DNA from: Thermodesulfobacteriota bacterium | GTDB lineage: Bacteria > Desulfobacterota > Anaeroferrophillalia > Anaeroferrophillales > Tharpellaceae | Assembly (NCBI GenBank): GCA_024762675.1 | Contig: JANTGZ010000015.1 | Location: 1-34,070 of the forward strand | Reading direction: 5' to 3' | DNA: 34,070 bases | Shown here: positions 27,843-34,070 of the stretch, in pieces | How positions within the stretch are numbered: the first letter of the stretch is position 1 | Layout of the letters: each line of letters opens with the position of its first letter | The notes under the pieces: model-generated | What the model was told of the DNA's origin: nothing | Seen by the model: the letters and a program-made list of their open reading frames with translations, nothing else | Database searches by the model: none | Program-made: the position numbers and the translations under genes

Positions 27843-28040
27843 TTACTCTCGCATCATCTTTACTCCGCACTTAGGACAATCCATCTGGTTACATGGCTAC
27901 CCAACTGAATGGGCTACTTTATAGCCACACTTCGGGCAGATACACTGCCCACCCGGGCCTGCAGCCAGGGGGCGCCTGCCGCCACCACCTTTTCTAATAA
28001 GGCCATCGGATAGCGGTCCCACTCCGTCTCCTGTTGGCAT
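27843..28040 (-). pseudogene. Zinc-ribbon microprotein interrupted by an in-frame TAG
   Basis: From ATG 28040 (AGGAG seven nt upstream) the frame reads MPTGDGVGPLSDGLIRKGGG, then a Gly/Arg-rich linker, then GGQCICPKCGYKVAHSVG, TAG (27899-27897), PCNQMDCPKCGVKMMRE and TAA. The beginning and the CxCPxCG...PC...CPKCG pattern resemble small Gly-rich zinc-ribbon proteins common in anaerobes. The TAG falls between the two cysteine pairs, so a terminated product (46-47 aa) would keep only half a zinc site. Homology continues without frame change, so a recent nonsense mutation or stop read-through is possible. TAG ends several normal genes here, so wholesale reassignment is unlikely. Confidence 0.7.
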
Positions 28041-28071
28041 AACGAATCTCCTATAATAGGATCTGTAGTTC

Positions 28072-28092
28072 ATATTATAAGATATATAATAT
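28072..28092. promoter_or_regulatory. 21-bp AT-rich dyad at the zinc-ribbon transcription start
   Basis: ATATTATA and TATAATAT form a perfect 8-bp inverted repeat around a 5-bp centre, immediately after the -10 box, where a repressor would block transcription. The copy upstream of feoA lacks this dyad. Confidence 0.4.
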
Positions 28093-28120
28093 AGTATAAG
28101 CCGGTGTAGAATAATGTCAA
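28093..28120 (-). promoter_or_regulatory. Sigma-70-type promoter for the zinc-ribbon gene
   Basis: TTGACA (28120-28115), a 16-bp spacer and TATACT (28098-28093), about 50 bp upstream of the ATG at 28040. The hexamers and spacing are identical to those of the feoA promoter. Confidence 0.55.
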
Positions 28121-28222
28121 ATTTTTCTTTTCTAGCTGATCTTATTTTACCCTCCTGATTACAACAAAAGCACCTTTCCCAAAGTCATCCTGTCATCCAG
28201 AATGGTTTTCGGCAATTCTCAG
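28093..28222 (-). repeat. Copy A of a duplicated segment (methyltransferase 3' end plus promoter)
   Basis: Alignable by eye with 31917-32040: shared blocks include GATCTTATTTTACCC, ACAAAAGCACC and CATCCAGAATGGTTTT. Translated on the minus strand it gives LPKTILDDRM, then GKGAFVVIRRVK-stop, a decayed version of the intact gene's end LPKTILDGFGKGAFVLIKGVK. Copy A has small insertions and is the degenerate one. Confidence 0.75.
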
Positions 28223-28283
28223 GCAATCTAGGTTTTTTTCAAGTTTCTGAGCCACAACTAACGACATAGGCCGCCGCCTCCTT

Positions 28284-28820
28284 TTAATTTCCACTTTGGG
28301 GTTGCAATATCTCCAGAATCAATCCCTGAATCAGGGCTCCGACTAACAGATAGAACGACAGAACAAGCGTAAAGGTCAGGCCGAAATAGTCAATCATTAT
28401 CGGCAAAAGGGGGATTTTTATGGTTCTGGAGGCAAAAAAGACGACAATGAATGCGTCCTTCATACCATGACTGCGTAAATCTTCAAGCAAGGGGTACCAG
28501 ATATACATCGGCCCATGGCTGATTACCCCGGCTGCCAGAGCCCAAAACCAACCCTTGCTACCACTCTCCTCTCCTAGGTGTCTGGCGATTTGTTTGGCCT
28601 GTAAAAAAAAGTTGAGCAGGGAGGTTAGCAGTATAACCATGAACAAAATGGGGACAATCTTCACCAAGGTTTTGCCACTCTTTTGCAGTGCCAGCTGAGC
28701 GGCTTGACTGTTGCCGATAAAAAGCAGACCATAAAGTATAAGGACGATGAGCAAGAGATATTTACCTCGAAGAACAAAGGGTTTATCCCCATTTTTAAAG
28801 GGTTTGTCCTGTTCCTTCAT
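28284..28820 (-). CDS. Half-size permease, ArsP_1/DUF318-like (second half)
   Basis: 178 residues with four or five membrane segments (about 20-40, 52-72, 88-110, 122-140 and 148-170). Sequences such as ALAAGVISHGPMYIWYPLLEDLRSHG resemble the predicted permease family PF03773-like. It starts in an ATGA overlap with the preceding gene, which has the complementary half, so the two probably form one transporter. Substrate unknown; the position behind feoB suggests a metal-related role, by inference only. Confidence 0.7.
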   Translation of the reverse strand: MKEQDKPFKNGDKPFVLRGKYLLLIVLILYGLLFIGNSQAAQLALQKSGKTLVKIVPILFMVILLTSLLNFFLQAKQIARHLGEESGSKGWFWALAAGVISHGPMYIWYPLLEDLRSHGMKDAFIVVFFASRTIKIPLLPIMIDYFGLTFTLVLSFYLLVGALIQGLILEILQPQSGN

Positions 28821-29272
28821 GTTAACACCTGGACGGTAAGGGTGGTCAGCGTTGCAATCAGCATGGTAAAGACTAAGGCCAGGATATTTCGATATAGGGT
28901 AAAACGACCGCCAAACACCTCCACTTCTGCCGGCAGCTGGGTTACTCCCAAGGTAACCCAGGAGATGACAAAAGCACTCACTGCATAGAGCGAGATTCCT
29001 TGTTTGAGAAGTTCTCCGCCCAACAGATAGCTGACCACCGGATTGCCGGGGGCGGTGGCACCGGCCAGGGTGCCGATCAGGGTGTCGATAACACCATTGC
29101 CTTTAAAAAGAGCCGCGAGCATCTTCGGCGTTACCAGAACCTGAAAGAGACCGACCAAGCCGATGATTCCTAACAGGAGAGGGCTCAAGGTCAGGAATGA
29201 AAGAGCGCTTTTTTGCAAAACTTTGCGAAAAGTCGGCCTCAGTGGTGATCGTTTATTTTGTTCCTTGTCCAT
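28817..29272 (-). CDS. Half-size permease, ArsP_1/DUF318-like (first half)
   Basis: 151 residues from ATG 29272 (MDKEQNKRSP); the track start at 29443 lies inside feoB and its extra N-terminus is an overlap artefact. It has four membrane segments. GATAPGNPVVSYLLGGELLKQGIS and AFVISWVTLGVTQLPAEVEVFG are collinear with permease proteins of the ArsP_1 type that have pore-lining proline/glycine repeats. Only a weak AGAGAA sequence precedes the start, 31 bp after the feoB stop. It is coupled to the next half-permease by a 4-bp overlap. Confidence 0.7.
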   Translation of the reverse strand: MDKEQNKRSPLRPTFRKVLQKSALSFLTLSPLLLGIIGLVGLFQVLVTPKMLAALFKGNGVIDTLIGTLAGATAPGNPVVSYLLGGELLKQGISLYAVSAFVISWVTLGVTQLPAEVEVFGGRFTLYRNILALVFTMLIATLTTLTVQVLT

Positions 29273-29303
29273 GATTGTTTCTCTAATTGTTTTTTTATTG
29301 TAG

Positions 29304-31316
29304 TCAATTAAAACCGAACAACAGACCTGATTGATAAAAAATAAAGCTGGCCAGCCAGGCAATAGCAAGGCCGGAAACCAGGCTGATAAGGGTAATCCTG
29401 AGGGATCGTGATTCCGACCAAATGGCGGCAATGGTGGCCACACATGGGGTGTAAAGCAGGCAGAAGATCATAAAACTGATGCTCTGCATCTGGGTGATAT
29501 GGCTGCTCATCAGTCCGGCCAGGTCGGTCCCGCCATAGATAACAGCCAGGCTTCCAACAACGATCTCCTTGGCAATAAAACCAAAAATCAAGGCTATGGT
29601 TTCCTGCCAGCCAATTCCCAGCGGTTGAAAAACCGGTGCAAGTATCTGTCCCAGTTGTCCGGCCCAGGTTGCGGCACTGGCTGGTGGAACATTTGTGGGC
29701 ATGTGGATAAGCAACCAGACAATTAATACCCCGGCTATGATCAGCGGAGCTGCCCGGGAGAGAAAATCTTTCATTTCATACCAGCTTCGCAGACCGACAC
29801 TGCGCAGGGTCGGAAATCGATAGGGAGGTATCTCCATGATAAAAGGTTCCGGTGTACCGCCGATATGAAAAAGTTTGAGCACAAAACCGGAAAGGATAAC
29901 AGCAACAAAACTGCAGCCATAGAGGGATAAAATAATCCATGGTGCAATTGCCGAAGTAAAAAATATGGCTGTAAGAAAGACAAAGATCTGTAATCGGGCT
30001 GTACAGAGAGTAAAGGGAATAAGGAGCATGGTAAGAATGCGACTATAGCTGTTACTCATGACTCGGGTTCCCATTACAGCGGGAACATTGCAGCCATAGC
30101 CAAGCAGAATAGAGATAAAGGCTTTGCCATCCAGGCCGAGTCGATGCATGAGTCTATCCATAAGAAATGCCACCCGGGCCATGTAGCCGCTGTCTTCAAT
30201 CAGGGACATGAAGAAAAAAAAGAGGGCAATTATAGGGAGAAAGGAGGTGACCACTGCTATCCCTTGCCAGATACCGTCAAAAAGAAAACTCTGCAACCCG
30301 GCGGGTAGAGAGAGAACCATGAATTGACTGAAAAGCCAACTTCCGGCTCTGTCAAAAGCCACGGAAAGGATCTCCTGCAGCGGAGCTCCCAGACCATAGA
30401 CTCCTTGAAAAAGCAGGAACATAAGCATAATAAAGATGGGCAGTCCAAAGAAACGGTGGAGAAAAATGTGGTCCAGTCGACTGTTTAGCTTATCCTCAAT
30501 GATCGGCTGCTCACCGAGAACCTCCATGGCAAGTCCCCGGGCAGCGTTAAAACGGCAACCGGCACAAACTACAGGGAAGCTTGTCTGAAGGGATTGTTTT
30601 AGGCGGCGCTGCCATTTTTTGGTTAGTGCTGCCACCTTTTCATTGCTTGTCCACTGGTTCTGGTTCTCTGCTTCCAGCATCCGCATGGCAAGAAAGGTAT
30701 GATCAAGGCGAGTATCAATACTTGACTTACCAATGGCTTCGGTGATTTGGAAAAAGGCCTTTTCCAGAAGTGGGGGACAGGATATATGAGGAATTCTTGT
30801 TTTTTCAGGATGTTTAATGATTTCGTAAAGAGCCTCTTTAAGATCAGGTAAACCCTCACCGGTTTTTGCTGATAATTCTATAACCGGTACCCCAAGATGC
30901 AGGGCCAGGGCCTTAAGGTCAAGTGTTATTCCCCGCCGTCTGGTTTCATCTATCATATTTACGGCTACTACCATGGGTAGAGCGCTGGCGGCCATCTGCA
31001 GGGTTAATCCCAGTCCTCTTTGCAAATTACCAGCATCAAGCACATTCAGAATAATATTGGGTGGTGAGTTGAGTAAATAATCGCGCACCACCTGTTCCTC
31101 TTCGGTAACCGGAGAGAGGGCATAAGTCCCGGGCAGATCAATCAGGGTGACGATATATTCCCCTAGAGAAAAGATGCCGCTTTTTTGCTCAACAGAGACT
31201 CCCGGCCAGTTACCCGTGGACTGGCTGGAGCCGGTGAGAAGATTAAAAAGAGTGGTCTTTCCTGAATTTGGAATGGAAGCCAGGGCAATAGTGACCGGTT
31301 CAGCTGTTGGATTCAT
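29304..31316 (-). CDS. feoB: Ferrous iron transporter FeoB
   Basis: 670 residues. The N-terminal G domain has PNSGKTT (16-22), switch region TGNWPGVSVE, DLPG (60-63) and VNMIDE (119-124), followed by the GDI-like helical region (about 170-270) and seven or eight membrane helices, with Gate motifs GYGCNVPAVMGTRVM and YTPCVATIAAIW. It imports Fe2+ across the inner membrane. The first P-loop residue, usually Gly (GNPNSGKT), is Ser14 here. The start overlaps feoA by 17 bp. Shorter than E. coli FeoB (about 770 aa), but no domain is missing. Confidence 0.96.
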   Translation of the reverse strand: MNPTAEPVTIALASIPNSGKTTLFNLLTGSSQSTGNWPGVSVEQKSGIFSLGEYIVTLIDLPGTYALSPVTEEEQVVRDYLLNSPPNIILNVLDAGNLQRGLGLTLQMAASALPMVVAVNMIDETRRRGITLDLKALALHLGVPVIELSAKTGEGLPDLKEALYEIIKHPEKTRIPHISCPPLLEKAFFQITEAIGKSSIDTRLDHTFLAMRMLEAENQNQWTSNEKVAALTKKWQRRLKQSLQTSFPVVCAGCRFNAARGLAMEVLGEQPIIEDKLNSRLDHIFLHRFFGLPIFIMLMFLLFQGVYGLGAPLQEILSVAFDRAGSWLFSQFMVLSLPAGLQSFLFDGIWQGIAVVTSFLPIIALFFFFMSLIEDSGYMARVAFLMDRLMHRLGLDGKAFISILLGYGCNVPAVMGTRVMSNSYSRILTMLLIPFTLCTARLQIFVFLTAIFFTSAIAPWIILSLYGCSFVAVILSGFVLKLFHIGGTPEPFIMEIPPYRFPTLRSVGLRSWYEMKDFLSRAAPLIIAGVLIVWLLIHMPTNVPPASAATWAGQLGQILAPVFQPLGIGWQETIALIFGFIAKEIVVGSLAVIYGGTDLAGLMSSHITQMQSISFMIFCLLYTPCVATIAAIWSESRSLRITLISLVSGLAIAWLASFIFYQSGLLFGFN

Positions 31317-31794
31317 GGTTGATCACCTCGACAATGATCTTTTTTGCTTCACCCTGACCAAGGGAAACCTGTCTGTCCGTATCAACAAGGCGGATCTGTA
31401 TGGGTCTAACCCCAGCTTCTCTGATCTGGATGAGGCCTTCTTCCTGGAGCCCCGCAGCTGCCATACGCTGCTGAAAAGTCTTACCTCCCCGTAGATCACG
31501 GATCATATAGGTCCGTCCTTTCGCCACCAGCTCAGAGATAAGGGGCATGGCTACCGGCTCACAGTTCATGGCTGCAACCTCCTGCTGGCGCAGGGCAAAG
31601 CTCTGGCCCTGACCGTCGTTTACCTCAATGGTGCCGCCAAGGGGCGCAACCCGGATAATTCGCAGGTGAGTGCCTGGTAAAATTCCCATCTGGGCCAATC
31701 GCTGGGCGGTTTTATCATCAGATCCCAAAGAGCGGATAATGCATTCACTCTGGGCCAGCAAGGCAGACACCGGTATGTGTTGAGCACTGGTCAT
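31300..31794 (-). CDS. feoA: FeoA with two tandem FeoA domains
   Basis: 164 residues from ATG 31794 with AGGAGA four nt upstream; the longer track ORF lacks such support. Domain 1 (about 6-78: CIIRSLGSDDKTAQRLAQMGILPGTHLRII, then FALRQQEVAAM) and domain 2 (about 88-160: YMIRDLRGGKTFQQRMAAAGLQEEGLIQI, then VDTDRQVSLGQGEAKKI) are both SH3-like FeoA folds. Most FeoA proteins have only one. FeoA supports FeoB transport. It is the first gene of the feo operon, with a promoter at 31917-31944. No convincing Fur box was found. Confidence 0.93.
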   Translation of the reverse strand: MTSAQHIPVSALLAQSECIIRSLGSDDKTAQRLAQMGILPGTHLRIIRVAPLGGTIEVNDGQGQSFALRQQEVAAMNCEPVAMPLISELVAKGRTYMIRDLRGGKTFQQRMAAAGLQEEGLIQIREAGVRPIQIRLVDTDRQVSLGQGEAKKIIVEVINHESNS

Positions 31795-31916
31795 ATATTC
31801 TCCTGTTATTCTTTTTGTTTTTATTGAAGGGTGTTGCAATGCAGTCAAATTTCAAATTGACAAAGCATTCTGCAACCATAAAACAGACCAGCATAACAAC
31901 TGTGAATATACAATGC

Positions 31917-31944
31917 AGTATAATCCTCCGCAAAAGAATGTCAA
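31917..31944 (-). promoter_or_regulatory. Sigma-70-type promoter of the feo operon
   Basis: TTGACA (31944-31939), a 16-bp spacer and TATACT (31922-31917), about 120 bp upstream of the feoA start. Confidence 0.6.
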
Positions 31945-32040
31945 ATTTATCTTTCGAAAACTGATCTTATTTTACCCCCTTGATTAAAACAAAAGCACCC
32001 TTTCCAAAGCCATCCAGAATGGTTTTTGGTAATTCTCCAG
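31917..32040 (-). repeat. Copy B of a duplicated segment (methyltransferase 3' end plus promoter)
   Basis: The intact copy: the last about 25 codons of the methyltransferase gene and the feo promoter. Degenerate copy A is at 28093-28222 in the same orientation, 3.8 kb away. Confidence 0.75.
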
Positions 32041-32587
32041 CAATAAGAGTCTGTCTGATTTTTTCGATCACAAAGCCCGCTTCTTGGAGATGTTTCAGCA
32101 CCTCTTGAGTAGAGAAAAAGGTAGCATCTTTGTAAAATTTACTTATTTCTCTTTTACCCGCATATTGTCTGCCAAGTTCGCTTTCTTTGTCTACAAATCC
32201 TACAATGATGCACCCACTAGGATTTAATACCCTGAACGCCTCTCTGAAAGACTTGATGACATCATCAACAAAACAGATGGTTGTTACCATCAGTACAAAA
32301 TCAAATCTGCCATCAGAAAAAGGCAACTCTTCCGCTACGCCGGGATAAACGTTGATGCCCTGCATTCTAGCTTTGATTGCCATCTTTTCTGATGGCTCAA
32401 CTCCGATTTTTATTCCAAGTGGTGCTGCGAATTTGCCGGAGCCGACACCCACTTCCACACCTTTTGCTCCAGGCGGAGGAATAAGCTGGCGGATTGCTTC
32501 CAATTCAGCTTCATACAGATCAATGTTTTTCTTGAACCATTCGTCATATGCATCGCTGTGTTTTTCAAATGGCTCTATTTTTGGCAT
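31967..32587 (-). CDS. Class I SAM-dependent methyltransferase
   Basis: 206 residues from ATG 32587, where GGAG lies six nt upstream and the start MPKIEPFEKHSDAYDEWF is typical of relatives; the track start at 32608 adds seven residues without a good ribosome-binding site. Motif I GVEVGVGSG (43-51), an acidic GVEPSEKM (62-69), ELPFSDGRFDFVLMV (motif II, about 86-100) and a C-terminal domain place it in the Methyltransf_11 (UbiE-like) group. The methyl acceptor is unknown. It lies immediately upstream of the feo promoter. Confidence 0.88.
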   Translation of the reverse strand: MPKIEPFEKHSDAYDEWFKKNIDLYEAELEAIRQLIPPPGAKGVEVGVGSGKFAAPLGIKIGVEPSEKMAIKARMQGINVYPGVAEELPFSDGRFDFVLMVTTICFVDDVIKSFREAFRVLNPSGCIIVGFVDKESELGRQYAGKREISKFYKDATFFSTQEVLKHLQEAGFVIEKIRQTLIAGELPKTILDGFGKGAFVLIKGVK

Positions 32588-32700
32588 ACGATACTCCACG
32601 ATGGCCATGTCGGTGGAGCTTCACTTTTATATTCCATGAAATAGTCTCCCTTCAACAGAATGGTTCGTACCAATTTACTGCTGACGACCTTTTTTTATTT

Positions 32701-33138
32701 TTAAGTTAGTTGGCTACGTACCCAGCTGATGATAGTTGTACTGTTAATTGCTCCAGATTGACGAGATTTCTCAATGCCGCCGACAAAGATAATCATGGTT
32801 GGGATGGAACGGATACCAAACTGCCCTCCGAGATTCTGCTGGGATTCGGTATCTACCTTTGCCAGCCGCACATGGGGTTCGAGCTGACCTGCGGCTTCGA
32901 CAAAGGCCGGTGCCATCATTTTACATGGTCCGCACCAAGGCGCCCAGAAATCAACGAGTAGAGGAATATCATTACGGGTGAGGTGTTTTTTGAAATTGCT
33001 TTCGGTTAATTCTACAGGCTGACCGGTAAAAAGGGGTTGAGCGCACTTTCCGCATTGCGGGTTATCGGCAAGTCGCGAGACAAGAATCCGATTGACGACC
33101 CCACAGTGAGGACAAACCAAGTGTTTTAGATCATTCAT
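32701..33138 (-). CDS. trxC: Thioredoxin 2 (TrxC-like) with N-terminal zinc ribbon
   Basis: 145 residues from ATG 33138 (GGAGG eight nt upstream; the track's TTG at 33153 is unlikely). An N-terminal zinc ribbon has CPHC (9-12) and CGKC (29-32), then a thioredoxin fold with WCGPC (68-72) and a cis-Pro loop RSIPTMIIF. It reduces protein disulfides in the cytoplasm, and zinc-ribbon thioredoxins are often oxidative-stress responsive. The preceding transporter fragment ends two bases before the start, and its last codons contain the trxC ribosome-binding site. Confidence 0.94.
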   Translation of the reverse strand: MNDLKHLVCPHCGVVNRILVSRLADNPQCGKCAQPLFTGQPVELTESNFKKHLTRNDIPLLVDFWAPWCGPCKMMAPAFVEAAGQLEPHVRLAKVDTESQQNLGGQFGIRSIPTMIIFVGGIEKSRQSGAINSTTIISWVRSQLT

Positions 33139-33139
33139 T

Positions 33140-33920
33140 TTACCATCCTCCAAGATAGCCGATCAGCCCCAAGACCAGGCCGACAGCAAAGTTGATAAGT
33201 TTTATTTTTAGAAAGTCATTTCGGGATTCAGCCAGCAGGGGCAGCATACCATGACCATCCTGTACTACGGAACTGGCTAGAAAAATGCTTAAAGGGATCG
33301 TGCCTTCGGCATAAAGGGTAAGAAAGATCAGGTGTGTGGTCCAGATTCAGGAATGAGTCCCACCAGGCAGGCCACCAGCAGCACAATAAACTGTTTTTTC
33401 TGCAGCCATACCTCAAGCTGGAGGTGATTCAGTAGTAAGTGCATTAACAACAGGGTGCCGAATGTCCAGAGAAACACCCTCGGTACATGGTTTCTGACCA
33501 CATGTTTCCAGAGGTGCTCCTCCAGAAAATGATCCGGTACGGTGGAGACGATAAACAGGGCAGTGGAGGAAACAATAACCAGGGTAACTCGTATCCAGTT
33601 CCATATTGACGGCCCCAATTCCTCAGTAATGATCTTAAAAAGAAATAATGATAAGGATAAACAGAGAATCCCACGGGATGAAGAACAATGACGCCATTGC
33701 TCCTTGAGCTCTCCCCAGGGGAAACAGTGACAACTCTCCTCCTCATGGAGGTCAAATTCATGGTTGCAGGCAACAAGTTTGTCCATTTTTTTAGAAAACA
33801 ACATATCGGTTGAAAAGCCTGCAACAAGACCGATAAAAAACAGGCTCATGAAAACCAGAGGCGCTTGTTTTGGAATTAGTGACAGCATGATAAATGACTC
33901 GTCACCACTGGTGGCAAGCC
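33140..33920 (-). pseudogene. Membrane transporter (putative manganese transporter type), 5'-truncated and frameshifted
   Basis: Homology begins abruptly at LATSGDESFIMLSLIPKQAP (near 33918) and runs through several membrane helices and a His/Cys-rich cytosolic loop (ACNHEFDLHEEESCHCF) to GLIPESGPH. There the frame breaks in a CA repeat (33332-33339), but continues in the next frame as HLIFLTLYAEGTIPLS, then VVQDGHGMLPLLAESR, ending GYLGGW-stop at 33140. I recognise this as the C-terminal part of proteins annotated as putative manganese transporters; the N-terminal half is missing, replaced by a dehydrogenase fragment. Removing two bases would restore the 3' half. As it stands the gene is dead. 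Confidence 0.75.
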
Positions 33921-34070
33921 ATCTGCCGCATTTTTGAAGGTCATGGCCCGGGCCAGGCGCACACATTTCTAAATTGTAACATCAGAGGCCATCCGCATAC
34001 CACCCAGGGCCGGATCAGCCGCCGTATTATCGACCACCAGTACGGCTTTTAAATCAAGGTCGGGCTGATA
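33912..34070 (-). pseudogene. Fragment of Glu/Leu/Phe/Val dehydrogenase with in-frame TAG, runs off right edge
   Basis: Minus strand from the right edge: LKAVLVVDNTAADPALGGMRM, ASDVTI, TAG (33971-33969), KCVRLARAMTFKNAADGLP. This is collinear with N-terminal parts of leucine/glutamate dehydrogenases (usual pattern VDNTALGPALGG, then RLARAMTLKNAAAGLP). The stop stands where relatives usually have Glu (GAG to TAG, one change). Homology ends at GLP, exactly where transporter homology begins, in a short microhomology CCACCAGTGGTG. A chimeric deletion junction is inferred. Confidence 0.75.

Larger units (their letters stand above)
27766..28283. other. 518-bp gap: split zinc-ribbon gene, promoter and duplicated methyltransferase tail
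   Basis: No ORF from the track covers it. On the minus strand it holds, in order of transcription, a degenerate copy of the 3' end of a methyltransferase gene (about 28125-28222), a TTGACA/TATACT promoter (28093-28120), a 21-bp AT-rich dyad (28072-28092) and a 65-codon zinc-ribbon reading frame interrupted by TAG (27843-28040). The remaining bases up to the kinase start show nothing recognisable. Confidence 0.7.

Noticed and set aside
27897-27899. TAG reassigned as a sense codon throughout the genome
   Set aside because: DsrE-like, cupin, ABC ATPase and the 11235 gene all end in TAG at normal lengths, so TAG acts as a stop in this organism.
31745-31933. Minus-strand 62-aa ORF upstream of feoA
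   Set aside because: It overlaps the feoA start in another frame and covers the 5' UTR; no coding signs.
31795-31966. Fur box in the feo promoter region
   Set aside because: AT-rich stretches exist but nothing close to the 19-bp Fur consensus or its 7-1-7 form could be made out.

Overview
The window looks like a chromosomal segment of an anaerobic or facultative bacterium of the Desulfobacterota (former Deltaproteobacteria). This is judged from gene content alone: an alternative N-type ATPase operon, a DsrE-like sulfur-relay protein, FeoAB, a remnant of the selenoprotein GrdA, and general protein resemblance. No rRNA, tRNA or CRISPR array was recognised.

Layout. (1) 1-3478, minus: two overlapping genes for DUF3857/transglutaminase-like proteins; the downstream one has lost the catalytic residues and runs off the left edge. 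(2) 3.6-6.0 kb: a DsrE-family protein, a 340-bp gap between convergent genes with three clustered DnaA-box-like 9-mers, a Ste24-type M48 protease, and a small cupin. (3) 6.1-10.5 kb, plus: ABC exporter of ATPase, double-FtsX permease and HlyD-like adaptor. (4) 10.5-17.2 kb: a plastic patchwork. It holds a frameshifted transposase remnant, a small conserved protein, pcm, a slipin, a Lon-like protease cut off at its Walker A, a Kef-type antiporter, a GNAT gene and a YefM/YoeB toxin-antitoxin pair associated with attC-like imperfect hairpins, and broken fragments of grdA (with its selenocysteine TGA) and mrp. (5) 17.2-27.8 kb, minus: one tightly packed gene string, PAS histidine kinase - CbpA - CbpM - CPA2 antiporter - CBS protein - atpDCQRBEFAG. 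The last nine genes are a complete N-ATPase operon in canonical order. (6) 27.8-32.6 kb: a zinc-ribbon microprotein gene split by an in-frame TAG, two half-size permeases, FeoB, a tandem-domain FeoA and a SAM methyltransferase. About 125 bp (methyltransferase 3' end plus promoter) is present twice, upstream of feoA and upstream of the zinc-ribbon gene. (7) 32.7-34.07 kb: thioredoxin 2, a frameshifted and 5'-truncated transporter, and at the right edge an amino-acid dehydrogenase fragment carrying a TAG and joined directly to the transporter.

How it fits together. The N-ATPase, with a b subunit that seems to carry a delta-like C-terminus and a c subunit with two membrane carboxylates, is probably an ATP-driven ion pump. 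Its linkage to a cation/proton antiporter, a CBS sensor protein, a chaperone with its modulator and a sensor kinase suggests a stress-induced ion-homeostasis module. The feo cluster handles ferrous iron import. The many gene fragments mark sites of past rearrangement.
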